A DNA stretch of 64,000 bases, from positions 1-64,000 of the forward strand of contig CADCHG010000002.1 of the NCBI GenBank assembly GCA_902801155.1, read 5' to 3'. This document shows, in pieces, positions 44,036 through 53,178 of this stretch. Within the stretch, counting starts at the first letter, position 1. Each line of letters starts with the position of its first letter. The translations under genes and the position numbers were made by a program. Source of the stretch: an uncultured Prevotellaceae bacterium (GTDB taxonomy: Bacteria > Bacteroidota > Bacteroidia > Bacteroidales > Bacteroidaceae). Under the pieces are notes generated by a model that did no database searches, was not told where the DNA came from, and saw only the letters and a program-made list of their open reading frames with translations.

Positions 44036-45136
44036 ATGACAATAAGAATTTTCAATCCGGAACACGATATTGCCCTCGCTTCTAACATGGAACGTTTCAC
44101 AGCTCCTCATGCCGGCAGGCTTTTGCGAAGTGATTTGTGTTATCTGCCTGTATTATGGTCGAATGACGGTGACGTGGTGATTGTGGATGACATAGACTTT
44201 GCAGAGTCTGCCTACCGTAAGTTGAAGGTTGATCGTAAGCCTGCTGTGGAGTTCTGTACAATGGAACAGATAGCCCATGTGCTTAGTTCCTGTACCCCTT
44301 CGGCTATTGACCCGTGGGGATGGGATCTTGCCATACGTTTCCAGCTCCTTTCTGCCGGGGTGTCTGAAGAGCTTCTTCCGAGTAAGAATGCGGTTCAGGA
44401 AATAAGACGTCTTTCCAACAGAAAATGCACTACTGCCATCCTCGAAAATGTTAGAAAAGGTCTTGAAAGTGAAACTTGTGGCAAAAGCCTTTATGTGGCT
44501 GATTATCATTCGTTTTTGGAATGCTTGCAAAATGAAGCTGATATAGTAGTAAAGGCTCCTTGGAGTTCTAGTGGAAGAGGGGTTAGATATTTTCTGGATG
44601 GAGAGCAGGCGGAGAATGCCCTTAACTGGGTAAATAATGTAATCCGTCTTCAGGGAGGAGTGATGATAGAACCTTTATATAATAAGGTCAAGGACTTTGG
44701 CATGGAGTTTTGTCGCGATGCAAGTGGAAAGGTGCGCTATCATGGATTGTCGCTTTTCCAAACTCAGAACGGTGCCTATACGGGTAATCTTCTTGCTACG
44801 GAAGCTGTTAAGCGTGATATGATGAGCAGATACATTTCGCTTGAACTTCTTGATGAGGTAGCCGCGCGTCTTGAGAGATATATAGGCGATATGTTCTCTG
44901 TGCTTCCTGTGGAATCAGCTATCTCTGATATACGCTTCGGTGTTGATATGATGATTGTGGCAAAGGAGAATGCTGACGGATTCCTTCTCCATCCGTGTGT
45001 AGAGATAAATCTCCGCAGGACAATGGGGCATGTGGCATTATCGCTTAGTCCTCTTGATGACATAAAAGAAGGAAATATGGCAATAACTTATGATTCAAAG
45101 CGTTATCACCTAAAGTTAAAGTATAACTATATGTGA
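44036..45136 (+). CDS. ATP-grasp-like protein of unknown function, 366 aa
   Basis: The protein starts MTIRIFNPEHDIALASNMERF, a signature I associate with conserved Bacteroidetes proteins of unknown role. The stretch IVVKAPWSSSGRGVRYF (about 171-187) matches the ATP-binding loop of ATP-grasp enzymes. HPCVEINLRRTMGHVAL (about 321-337) supplies the Glu/Asn metal ligands. A ligase joining a carboxylate to an amine or thiol is therefore plausible. No neighbour suggests the substrate. Confidence 0.65.
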   Translation: MTIRIFNPEHDIALASNMERFTAPHAGRLLRSDLCYLPVLWSNDGDVVIVDDIDFAESAYRKLKVDRKPAVEFCTMEQIAHVLSSCTPSAIDPWGWDLAIRFQLLSAGVSEELLPSKNAVQEIRRLSNRKCTTAILENVRKGLESETCGKSLYVADYHSFLECLQNEADIVVKAPWSSSGRGVRYFLDGEQAENALNWVNNVIRLQGGVMIEPLYNKVKDFGMEFCRDASGKVRYHGLSLFQTQNGAYTGNLLATEAVKRDMMSRYISLELLDEVAARLERYIGDMFSVLPVESAISDIRFGVDMMIVAKENADGFLLHPCVEINLRRTMGHVALSLSPLDDIKEGNMAITYDSKRYHLKLKYNYM

Positions 45137-45140
45137 TGGA

Positions 45141-45178
45141 AGCACGAAGGCTCGCAATCGCGAGCCTTCGTGCTTTTA
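45141..45178 (+). terminator. Strong terminator with 15-bp stem
   Basis: AGCACGAAGGCTCGC (45141-45155) pairs perfectly with 45160-45174, loop AATC, then TTTTA. It lies between convergent genes. Confidence 0.85.
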
Positions 45179-45640
45179 TAATGTGATGTTGTCAATCCTT
45201 AGTTTGAGAATGCCGGAAGGAACATGTGCTTCAACGGTCTCGCCTATTTTCCTGCCTAATAAAGCTTCTGCAATAGGAGACTTTATTGATATCTTGCCCT
45301 CTTTGAGGTTTGCCTCGTGGGGATTCACAATGGTATATGTCATCTTTGCGTTATTGCCTAAGTTTGTCATTTCAACCGTGCGGAGAAGTCCTACGGTGTC
45401 ACTTCCGAGCACAGAGGCATCGATAACCCTTGCGTTCTCAAGAATCTTCTGTTTGTAGCTTATCCGGCTTAACAGTTTACCTTGTTCGCGCTTGGCTGCA
45501 TGATACTCGAAATTCTCGCTGAGGTCGCCTTTGTCACGAGCTTCAGCAATGGCATCCTTGACTCTTGGCAACTCAACGTTTATCATTTCCTGTAATTCGG
45601 CTACAAGCTTGTCGTAGCCTTCCTGAGACATATATTCCAT
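45176..45640 (-). CDS. greA: Transcription elongation factor GreA, 154 aa
   Basis: GreA rescues backtracked RNA polymerase by stimulating transcript cleavage. The N-terminal coiled coil (about 1-75) has the acidic tip around ARDKGDLSENFEYHAAKREQ, and the C-terminal FKBP-like domain ends VEAHVPSGILKLRIDNITL. Length is normal. The gene is 41 bp downstream of tcdA in the same direction; the gap holds a 7-bp array. Confidence 0.95.
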   Translation of the reverse strand: MEYMSQEGYDKLVAELQEMINVELPRVKDAIAEARDKGDLSENFEYHAAKREQGKLLSRISYKQKILENARVIDASVLGSDTVGLLRTVEMTNLGNNAKMTYTIVNPHEANLKEGKISIKSPIAEALLGRKIGETVEAHVPSGILKLRIDNITL

Positions 45641-45645
45641 CTTGT

Positions 45646-45694
45646 AATTAACAATTAACTCTAACCTTTAACTACCAATACCTAACACTCAACA
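45646..45694. repeat. 7-bp periodic array between tcdA and greA
   Basis: Seven units: AATTAAC, AATTAAC, TCTAACC, TTTAACT, ACCAATA, CCTAACA, CTCAACA. It overlaps the last codons of tcdA. Confidence 0.6.
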
Positions 45695-46551
45695 CCGATA
45701 ATCTTGTTGATGACCATGCCGGCTATTGACATACCAAAAATAGAGGTGATATGGCAGAGAGAGCCGTTGATTTGTGCTTTTGACGAGCACCATTCGTGCT
45801 CTACAAGGCGCTGGTCGCCCGGAGCGTCATATACGGCTGTGTCCGTGCCACGTTCTCCGCTCAGCAGTTTCGCCTTTGGGCAGAGGCATCCTCCTGTACC
45901 GCAAGCGTGGTTCTCACCCTTGTTTTCCATAGGCTTTTCCTCGCTATACACGCATTGGAACTTCCTTGCAGGAGCAACCTTCATGTGCTTGAACTTCTTC
46001 CTGATGGCACGAGCCAACGGGTCGCCCTTCACCTTCCAGAACTCAGCCTTCCTGACCATAAACGGATCTGTGCGCAGGGCTGCTCCCATAGAGGATATGA
46101 ACGTGATATGCTCCGGAAGACTTGTTGCACGGAGTATGAGGTCGGCTTTTTCGGCAAGAGAGTCGATAGCATCAATTATGAAGTCATAGTCTTCCATGTG
46201 GAAAGACTCAGCGGTTGTCTTGTCGTATATTTTCTGTAAAGCCTCGATCTCAGCATCGGGATTTATTTCGAGCAGACGTGTGCGCAAGGCCTCAACCTTC
46301 ACCTGACCTAATGTCTTGGTTGTTGCCATAAGCTGACGATTGCAGTTTGTAACGCATACGCGATCAGAATCCACAATGGTGATGTGGCGTATTCCGCTGC
46401 GCACCAGAGCCTCGGCACACCATGAGCCTACGCCTCCCAAACCAAAGATAAGTACCTTTGCTTCCTGAATGCGTGATAGGTTTTCGTTACCCAATAGTAA
46501 TTCGGTGCGGCGCTGTATGCCACGCTCCATCCTTGTAATATTTTCCGACAT
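45682..46551 (-). CDS. tcdA: TcdA, tRNA threonylcarbamoyladenosine dehydratase, 289 aa
   Basis: This E1-like enzyme cyclises t6A37 of tRNA using ATP. The nucleotide loop is VLIFGLGGVGSWCAEAL (about 28-44), followed by DSDRVCVTNCNRQL and the Cys-containing CVYSEE region typical of CsdL/TcdA. Residues about 212-256 (CGTGGCLCPKAKLLSGERG and onward) form an insertion not present in E. coli TcdA, with extra cysteines. The -33/-7 promoter at 46605-46636 is followed by a duplicated start region (46559-46605). Confidence 0.9.
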   Translation of the reverse strand: MSENITRMERGIQRRTELLLGNENLSRIQEAKVLIFGLGGVGSWCAEALVRSGIRHITIVDSDRVCVTNCNRQLMATTKTLGQVKVEALRTRLLEINPDAEIEALQKIYDKTTAESFHMEDYDFIIDAIDSLAEKADLILRATSLPEHITFISSMGAALRTDPFMVRKAEFWKVKGDPLARAIRKKFKHMKVAPARKFQCVYSEEKPMENKGENHACGTGGCLCPKAKLLSGERGTDTAVYDAPGDQRLVEHEWCSSKAQINGSLCHITSIFGMSIAGMVINKIIGVEC

Positions 46552-46558
46552 GTTTTTT

Positions 46559-46605
46559 ATTGACGAGTGCTTCTTCGTAGAAGTCCGTTTTTAATTGACG
46601 AGTGC
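46559..46605 (-). repeat. Duplicated transcription-start segment ATTGACGAGTGC
   Basis: ATTGACGAGTGC occurs at 46559-46570 and 46594-46605, separated by 23 nt with a small CTTC/GAAG hairpin. The second copy overlaps the -7 box. Confidence 0.75.
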
Positions 46606-46636
46606 AAAGTTACTTATTTTCTCGCAGAACGCCAAA
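46605..46636 (-). promoter_or_regulatory. Consensus promoter of tcdA-greA
   Basis: Minus-strand TTTG (46633-46636), 20-bp spacer, TAACTTTG (46605-46612). Confidence 0.8.
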
Positions 46637-46844
46637 TATTTTGGGTTCTATATACTTAATGTTGCGTGTAAGAGGCAGTAAATCAAAAAAACACGATGTT
46701 TTTTCGTTTATTTCATTTTTTTTTGTACTTTTGCACTTGGAAAGTTTAAAAACATTTTTTTAGGAATTAAAACATTATTATTCTATCACATTGTGTAATT
46801 CACATTTAGGTGTGAATAGCATACCTGTAACAAAAAATGATTTT

Positions 46845-49220
46845 ATGAAAAAAAAACTACTATCTGTAGCCTTGCTCCTTGTTGTGGGCATATCGGCTAT
46901 TGCACAAAATCTACAACTGAGCCAGAAACATGGATTCTACGACAAGCCGTTTGAACTGACTATTACAGACAACGAGAACTTTGTTGCCGAAGGCGCTGCA
47001 ATACGTTATACGCTCGACGGTAGTGCTCCTACGATAGAGAGCACGCTTTACACAGAGCCGATAACGATAAAGAGAACTACGGTTGTAAGAACAGCTGTGG
47101 TTGGTGCAGAGGGACTTCTTTCTAATGTAGCAACGGCGACATACTTGTTTCTTGATGATGTGCTGCATCAGTCAGATGCTCCGGAAGGCTATCCGAAAGA
47201 GTGGGGCGCTTTCACCGAGGCGTATGGCGTAGCTCCTGCCGACTATGGTATGGATCAGGAGATGGCCGGTGATCCTATTCTTGTCGAAAAGATAAAAAAA
47301 GGATTGCTATCTATTCCTGTTCTCAGCATTGTTACTGACAGGGATTACCTGTTCAGCCATGAGGCTGATGAGGAGAAAGGCGGTATATACATATTTACAG
47401 GGCCTCCTGTCGGTGATCCTACGGGAAATGGCTGGACACGTCCTGTTAGTGCAGAGCTGTTTGGTTGTGACCACGATTTCTCCGTAACATGTGGATTGCG
47501 GCTTCATGGCGGTCATGGGCGTCTTGCAGAGAAAAATCCGAAGCACTCGTTTCGTCTTGTGTTCAAGAAGGAGTATGGAGAGAAGACACTGAAATATCCG
47601 CTCTTTAGTGAGGATGAATCGGAAAAATATAATCAGTTGGTCCTCAGATGCCATTTCGGCAACAGTTGGCAGCATTGGATGGAGTCTAACCGTCAGAAGG
47701 CGCAATATACCCGTGACGTGTGGGCGAGGAGAATACAGCGTAAAATGGGATGGACAAGTGTTAATGCCCTGTATGTCCATGTATTCCTGAACGGTATGTA
47801 CTGGGGACTATACAATATAGCCGAGAGGGTTGACGACCAATATGGTAAGGATCATCTCGGAGGCAAGAAAGAGGATATTGACGTGATAAAGATAGAAGAG
47901 GAGGGAGGCAACCACATCGAGGCTTCTGAGGGTGACTTGGAAGCATGGGCAAAGATGGTTGAAACCGCCGCTAAAGCCTCTGATGACGTATATTACAACC
48001 AGCTTCAGGGTAAGGATGCAGAAGGAAATGACGATCCTTCACAAGAAGCACTGCTCGATATTGACAACTTCATCGACTATATGCTTATAAATCAGTATGC
48101 CGGCAACACGGACTGGGATCACCATAACTGGTATGCCATAAGGCGAAAAGGTGAGGAGAGTCAGGGATTCAGATTCCTTTGCTGGGATTCAGAGCTTATC
48201 ATTGACAACCCTTACGAGAATGTCTTGACAAAGAATAGTGGTGATGAGAGTCCTACTGGTATCTTCAATCATTTGATGGAGAATAAGCATTTTGCCATGA
48301 AATACATGGAGCGTGCAAAGGAGCTTCTTGCTGATAATGGTATGCTTGGCGCAAAGAGCACAGAGGAAGTATGGGACAGTCTTTATAATACAATCTCAAC
48401 AGCCCTTTACGCAGAGGCTGCGCGATGGGGAGACTATCGTAGGGATGTGCATCCTTATCAGACTCAGGGTGAGCTGTATACGGTTGACGGTACATATATG
48501 GCAGAGCGCAAACGCCTTCATGAGCAATATTTTCCCCAAAGGTCATCCTTGGTAATGTCGATGATAGAGAATACATTCGAGATTGATGACTTTGAGCCTT
48601 TGGCAGAGTGGGTACCTCTGACGGCATCATTCTTCCATAAGTGGGATGGTACTGGCAAGGACTCAAATGTGTTGTATGAAACACCTGTTAATGTAGACTG
48701 GAATGTGAAGCAAGAGGCAGGAAGTGGTGTTGCTGTGGCTGGATTCGTGAATGTGGATCATGATGACTATGCTGACATCAGCAATTACGATAAGATTATC
48801 ATCAAGGGAAAGGGTAACAATCTGCGAATACTTGCCAACCGACTTGTTGCTCATGGGCAATGGAAGGAGATAAAGGTTTCATTCAATGAAAACGACAGGT
48901 ATTGGGACAAAGAGCTGAAGTGTATCGTAATACCTCTGGATGATTTCAAGACAAAGCTGACATCATCAAACGAAAAGCGTGTTGATGACTTCGTTCATCT
49001 GCATGTACTGAAGGTTGACTGGAACAACAGTCTGAAGGTGAGCGGCGTATGGCTTGTTCCAAGTGAAGGTTCTACTGGTATTGAATATGTTGCTCAGAAT
49101 GTAGGAACATCAGCTGACGGCAGATACTACAATCTCAATGGTCAGGTAGTGAAAAATCCTACCAATGGTATATATATACACAATGGCAGGAAGGTTGTGG
49201 TAACAAATGCCGTTCGCTAA
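46845..49220 (+). CDS. Secreted CotH-like kinase-family protein, 791 aa
   Basis: The signal peptide MKKKLLSVALLLVVGISAIAQ fixes the start at 46845; the frame is open from 46791. A chitobiase/FN3-like domain (about 22-105, IRYTLDGSAPTIESTLY) precedes a CotH domain (about 165-600) with GLRLHGGHGR and HNWYAIRR...LCWDSE. CotH proteins can be protein kinases in spore coats, but secreted bacterial members are poorly understood. The C-terminus YYNLNGQVVKNPTNGIYI resembles the end-domain of many Prevotella secreted proteins and type IX sorting domains. A -7 box TACTTTTG is at 46726-46733. Confidence 0.85.
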   Translation: MKKKLLSVALLLVVGISAIAQNLQLSQKHGFYDKPFELTITDNENFVAEGAAIRYTLDGSAPTIESTLYTEPITIKRTTVVRTAVVGAEGLLSNVATATYLFLDDVLHQSDAPEGYPKEWGAFTEAYGVAPADYGMDQEMAGDPILVEKIKKGLLSIPVLSIVTDRDYLFSHEADEEKGGIYIFTGPPVGDPTGNGWTRPVSAELFGCDHDFSVTCGLRLHGGHGRLAEKNPKHSFRLVFKKEYGEKTLKYPLFSEDESEKYNQLVLRCHFGNSWQHWMESNRQKAQYTRDVWARRIQRKMGWTSVNALYVHVFLNGMYWGLYNIAERVDDQYGKDHLGGKKEDIDVIKIEEEGGNHIEASEGDLEAWAKMVETAAKASDDVYYNQLQGKDAEGNDDPSQEALLDIDNFIDYMLINQYAGNTDWDHHNWYAIRRKGEESQGFRFLCWDSELIIDNPYENVLTKNSGDESPTGIFNHLMENKHFAMKYMERAKELLADNGMLGAKSTEEVWDSLYNTISTALYAEAARWGDYRRDVHPYQTQGELYTVDGTYMAERKRLHEQYFPQRSSLVMSMIENTFEIDDFEPLAEWVPLTASFFHKWDGTGKDSNVLYETPVNVDWNVKQEAGSGVAVAGFVNVDHDDYADISNYDKIIIKGKGNNLRILANRLVAHGQWKEIKVSFNENDRYWDKELKCIVIPLDDFKTKLTSSNEKRVDDFVHLHVLKVDWNNSLKVSGVWLVPSEGSTGIEYVAQNVGTSADGRYYNLNGQVVKNPTNGIYIHNGRKVVVTNAVR

Positions 49221-49293
49221 ACATCGGTATTAGTTCCTGACAAATTCCAATATTACAGGACCGGAAAATTCTGTGAAGATACAGGATTGTAGG

Positions 49294-49337
49294 TCCAATG
49301 TAAATCCCTTATAACTCCTATGTAAGTCCCATTTCTA
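49294..49337. repeat. 11-bp periodic array TCC-N8, four units
   Basis: TCCAATGTAAA, TCCCTTATAAC, TCCTATGTAAG, TCCCATTTCTA, directly adjacent, between two genes. Confidence 0.7.
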
Positions 49338-49381
49338 TAATGGGTGGATGAAGGATGTTATAAGGGATTTTCTTATTAATG

Positions 49382-50071
49382 TCAGCCTTGTTCTTCCAGA
49401 ACATAGTCCACAGCCCGATTCACATAGTCGTTGAACGGTTTTGTGGTGCGGAACAGTTCTGCCACGCGCTTTACGAGGTCGGGAGATGTGATGAACTTGT
49501 CGTCAACGTATCTCATCAGGCAATAGCTCTTCAAACGCATGAAGTCAGCATATGGGGCATCTGTAGGATATTCCTTAGGGACTTTTTTCAAGGCTCCGTC
49601 CATGTCAACGAAGAATGAACGGTCGGCCTCTTGCAGGACATTCTTGCTGAATTCCTCCCAGCCGTCGCTGATATCCTCGCGTAATACCTTGACTGTCTTA
49701 CTGTCATAACAATAATTTCCCGAAGCAAGCATGTGTGCTTCAGGATATGAATTACCACCGCCAGTTCCTACATGGAAGTAATAACCGGCGTGCATGGATT
49801 TCTTTCCTCCTGGGGCAAGGAACACCCCGAAATGAGTTTTGTAAGGTGTCTTGTCCTTGCTGAAACGTGTATCGCGATATATGCGGTAGGTGCAGTCCTT
49901 TATTGTGAGACGTGCTATGTCACTATCATATTTTCCTACCTCGCATATCAGTTGCTCGCAGAATTCGTACCATTTGGCTTGTACTTTCTGATACCTGTCC
50001 TTGTTAGCTGTAAACCACTCCTTGTTATTGTTGCACGATAAATCGCGCAGGAACTGTAGTATTTCTTTCAT
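49382..50071 (-). CDS. DUF2461 domain protein, 229 aa
   Basis: The start KEILQFLRDLSCNNNKEWFTANKDRYQ and the middle YRIYRDTRFSKDKTPYKTHFG are the hallmark of DUF2461/TIGR02453, a cytoplasmic family of unknown function. Length is typical. It is followed upstream on the same strand (58 bp away) by a small AraC-type regulator, which may be co-transcribed. Confidence 0.88.
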   Translation of the reverse strand: MKEILQFLRDLSCNNNKEWFTANKDRYQKVQAKWYEFCEQLICEVGKYDSDIARLTIKDCTYRIYRDTRFSKDKTPYKTHFGVFLAPGGKKSMHAGYYFHVGTGGGNSYPEAHMLASGNYCYDSKTVKVLREDISDGWEEFSKNVLQEADRSFFVDMDGALKKVPKEYPTDAPYADFMRLKSYCLMRYVDDKFITSPDLVKRVAELFRTTKPFNDYVNRAVDYVLEEQG

Positions 50072-50129
50072 TATTTTATTTGGTTTTTATTGTAATCCTG
50101 AACAGGTATAGTTGTGTTGAAGGGTTCTG

Positions 50130-50468
50130 TTATTTTTTACGACTTTCTGCATATTCGCTTGGTTTCACTCCAATTTCACGCTTGAAAGTGCGGCTGAAGT
50201 TGTTTGCGTCGTCATATCCGCATTTCATCGCAACCTGTCCAATGGCATATCTTCCCTTTGCCAAGAGTTCCTTGGCATATTTCATGCGAATGGTTAAAAG
50301 ATACTTACCTCCAGTCTGACCAGTTATTGCAAGGATTTTACGACGGAGGCTCTGGTTCGTCATACCTAAACTCTCGCAAACCGTGTCACAGTTTACGTGC
50401 TTCTGCTTCATCTGCTCATAGACAAGTCTTTCCACTTTCTTGAGAAATTCTCTATCTTCCTTTTTCAT
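50130..50468 (-). CDS. HTH-only AraC-type DNA-binding protein (copy A), 112 aa
   Basis: The whole protein is one AraC-type double helix-turn-helix (about 12-108), with VCESLGMTNQSLRRKI as the first HTH and VAMKCGYDDANNFSRTFKREIG as the second. There is no sensor domain. It is 83% identical (93 of 112 residues) to copy B at 51435-51773. A -7 box TATCTTTG (minus strand, 50502-50509) lies about 35 bp upstream. It may control the VanZ-like gene between the copies; this is inference. Confidence 0.85.
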   Translation of the reverse strand: MKKEDREFLKKVERLVYEQMKQKHVNCDTVCESLGMTNQSLRRKILAITGQTGGKYLLTIRMKYAKELLAKGRYAIGQVAMKCGYDDANNFSRTFKREIGVKPSEYAESRKK

Positions 50469-50812
50469 TGTAATATAGAATTAGGGGTTATATGATGACT
50501 GCAAAGATAGTATTTTTTTGATAAACACAAAAGTTTTTCCTTGTTTTTTTGTCCTTTTTGATAAAATAAATACTGATTTTGAGTGAATTAGGCTTTTTTT
50601 GCATGATAATTGGTGATAATATTGAAGGATTTTAACAGATATGTGACTGTAATACAAAGAAGTGTTTAAAGTGTAAAAGGTTTTATAAAAATTGGTCTTT
50701 TTTTCCATGATTGTGATGATTTTCGGGAAAAAGTATATAACTTTGCACTCAGAAAACAAGAATGGGTAACCGCCCGTATAGGCGAAAATGAAAAAATAAA
50801 ACGTATTTTCTT
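50469..50812. promoter_or_regulatory. Divergent intergenic region between copy A and the VanZ-like gene
   Basis: It holds the minus-strand -7 box at 50502-50509 and a plus-strand TAACTTTG at 50738-50745 followed by a small CGCC/GGCG hairpin (50771-50784). The rest is A/T-rich with no gene seen. Confidence 0.5.
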
Positions 50813-51379
50813 ATGTATAATATTCTTAGTTTTGTTTATGCTTCAGCCCCTCAGTGGTTGTATGATATACTTCTCTTGGTGTTGTGTGTCATGGCTATAT
50901 GGATTTTCTCTCGCAGGAAACTTATCCGTGTTAAGTTAAGAAGACTGCTTGGAGTGGTTTACATTGAATATCTTGTACTATTGATTTGTGCTACAGTTAT
51001 ATTCAGGGATTCCACATGTGCATTGGGCGTTGAGTTCGTTCCTTTCTGGAACTACAATGAATATTTCACAATGGATGTGCTTTATGAGTCTTTACTCAAC
51101 ATCGTGATGTTCATACCTGTAGGTTTCTGTACTTCAGTATTCCTCAAGCGTCATTTGTTGGTTAAGATATTCTTTTTGTCAATGGCTCTTTCATGCTCAA
51201 TAGAAGTAACCCAGTATCTTCTCAAATGCGGATTCTGTGAGACCAATGACATAATGAATAATTCTGTTGGCGGTGTGCTGGGATATCTATTATATAAGGT
51301 AACACCTGTGATGCTCAATTATTTCCGTCAGATAAGATTCGGCTATTATGGTCAGAATGCAATAGCAGGAACAATGTAA
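50813..51379 (+). CDS. VanZ-like membrane protein, 188 aa
   Basis: Four or five hydrophobic helices are present with the family stretch VEFVPFWNYNEY...SLLNIVMFIPVGF (about 68-105) and CSIEVTQYLLKCGFCETNDIMNN. The final helix leads to a short basic tail. VanZ domains occur in proteins linked to teicoplanin resistance and in many proteins of unknown function. The gene is flanked on both sides by nearly identical AraC-type regulators. Confidence 0.85.
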   Translation: MYNILSFVYASAPQWLYDILLLVLCVMAIWIFSRRKLIRVKLRRLLGVVYIEYLVLLICATVIFRDSTCALGVEFVPFWNYNEYFTMDVLYESLLNIVMFIPVGFCTSVFLKRHLLVKIFFLSMALSCSIEVTQYLLKCGFCETNDIMNNSVGGVLGYLLYKVTPVMLNYFRQIRFGYYGQNAIAGTM

Positions 51380-51396
51380 AAACGATATAAAAAAAG

Positions 51397-51437
51397 AAGA
51401 CAACTGAAGAAATTGATTCTCAGTTGTCTTTTTTTTA
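51397..51437. terminator. Bidirectional terminator AAGACAACTGA/TCAGTTGTCTT
   Basis: Perfect 11-bp stem (51397-51407 and 51420-51430), with T-runs on the right and A-runs on the left. Confidence 0.8.
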
Positions 51438-51773
51438 TTTCTTGTTGTTTGCAGCATATTCAGTCGGTTTCTGGCCGATTTCACGCTTAAATGTACGACT
51501 GAAATTGTTCGCATCGTCATATCCGCATTTCAGAGCCACCTGTCCAACGGTGTATCTTCCAGTTGACAATAATTCCTTTGCGTAATCCATACGTATTGTC
51601 AACAGATACTTACCACCGGTCTGACCTGTGATTGCCAGTATCTTACGACGAAGATTCTGGTTTGTAATACCAAGACTTTCGCAAACAGTATCACAGTTCA
51701 CATGCTTCTCTTTCATCTGTTCATAGACGAGCTTTTCAACCTTCTTGAGGAAGTCCTTTTCTTCTTTTCTCAT
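51435..51773 (-). CDS. HTH-only AraC-type DNA-binding protein (copy B), 112 aa
   Basis: Same length and architecture as copy A at 50130-50468, with the recognition segments almost unchanged (VALKCGYDDANNFSRTFKREIG). Differences cluster in the N-terminal few residues and the C-terminal tail. A -7 box TATCTTTG followed by GCACTCAGG (minus strand, 51832-51839) is upstream. The pair probably arose by duplication around the VanZ-like gene and likely recognises similar DNA. Confidence 0.85.
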   Translation of the reverse strand: MRKEEKDFLKKVEKLVYEQMKEKHVNCDTVCESLGITNQNLRRKILAITGQTGGKYLLTIRMDYAKELLSTGRYTVGQVALKCGYDDANNFSRTFKREIGQKPTEYAANNKK

Positions 51774-52089
51774 GATGACATATAATTAGTGAATAATATT
51801 TGTTGCCTTTTTGTCCTCTTTTTCCTGAGTGCAAAGATAGTTATTATTTATGATAATAACAATAATATCAATTTGTTTTTTGCCTTTTCGTGCATTAAAG
51901 GGAAAAATAAAGTCGCAATGCTGATTTTTTAGCAATGCTCAATATAGAGTGTTTGTATAGGTTTTATACATCATGTTATTCAATCCTGCTTGCAGAAATC
52001 GGCATGAAGTGATTTTTTTTCGTTTTTACATATATAATTATTGTATATGGAAAAAAATCAGTATATTTGCAATTGAAAATGGAGAAAAC

Positions 52090-53100
52090 ATGATGAATAA
52101 CAAAAAAAATATATCAAATATTCTGCTGCTGAGTTTGGTCTGTACCATCTTCATCAGCTATCCTAATGTGCTTTTTATTAATATGGACTGGCAGCATCTT
52201 TCAGAGGAGGCGAGAGGCAGTTATATTAATAGCACAATGATACGATTCCTGCTGTTTTGGGTGTTCATCTCAGTTTCATTGTATATGAACCAGCAGGTAC
52301 TCCAGACACATTCGGTAAAGGTCCGTATCCTGACAAACACACTTTTCACACTTTTTGTCTTTGGAATATATAAAGGTGTCACAACGCTTATATGTCCGGG
52401 ATTTGATTGTCGCACAGTCATCCTTACATTCCAGTTCATTGTATTTGGAATGATGGGACTCTTTCTTGGATACACCGACTATCTTAACCGTATTCACAAG
52501 AAAAAGGAAGAAGAGCTTAAACAACTCAAAATGGAAAGTCTGCAAAGCAGGTGTACGGCTCTTACAAATCAGATAAATCCGCATTTCTTCTTTAATGCGC
52601 TCAATGGCATAAGCAGTTTGGTGAGGAAGAAAGACGACAAAACGGCTTTGTGCTATATAGATCATTTGAGTGATATTTTCAGGTATATTCTCCAGAGTGA
52701 GAACAAGGGAATAGTGACTCTAGAGGAGGAACTTGATTTCGCACGCTCGTTCAGCGAGGTTATGCAAGTGAGATATGCGGGAAAGTGGGATGCCACGTTT
52801 GATGTTCCTAACGATTGCTTGAATTATGGCATTCCTGTACTTGCGCTTCTTCCATTGATTGAAAATGTAGGAGTTCATAATATGATTGATAGCGAACATA
52901 GAATGAATATTCATGTTCATATGAACGAGAATAAGGAACTTGTTGTGAGCAATCCTGTTTTCCCAAAACTGTTCAAACAGGACACTCATGGCACAGGACT
53001 GAAGAATCTTGACAAACGTTTCCTGTTGCTTATGGACAAGAGAATCCGAGTGGAAAAAACGGCTGATGAGTTTAGCGTGATTTTACCTCTAAAAAGTTGA
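52090..53100 (+). CDS. LytS-type sensor histidine kinase without a nearby partner, 336 aa
   Basis: Four N-terminal membrane helices (about 8-150) are followed by a coiled segment and a His_kinase domain with QINPHFFFNALNGISSL (about 178-194), then an ATPase domain with LPLIENVGVHNMID and GTGLKNLDKR. LytS-type kinases usually pair with a LytTR response regulator, but none is adjacent. Start 52090 follows GGAGAAAAC and a -7 box TATATTTG just upstream; the frame extends open to 51973 before the promoter. Confidence 0.85.
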   Translation: MMNNKKNISNILLLSLVCTIFISYPNVLFINMDWQHLSEEARGSYINSTMIRFLLFWVFISVSLYMNQQVLQTHSVKVRILTNTLFTLFVFGIYKGVTTLICPGFDCRTVILTFQFIVFGMMGLFLGYTDYLNRIHKKKEEELKQLKMESLQSRCTALTNQINPHFFFNALNGISSLVRKKDDKTALCYIDHLSDIFRYILQSENKGIVTLEEELDFARSFSEVMQVRYAGKWDATFDVPNDCLNYGIPVLALLPLIENVGVHNMIDSEHRMNIHVHMNENKELVVSNPVFPKLFKQDTHGTGLKNLDKRFLLLMDKRIRVEKTADEFSVILPLKS

Positions 53101-53178
53101 ATAATTCTTCGATAATTCCCATTTATTCATCTTCCAAAAAAGTTTTTTTAGGCAAAAGTGAAAAAAGATATAAAAAAA

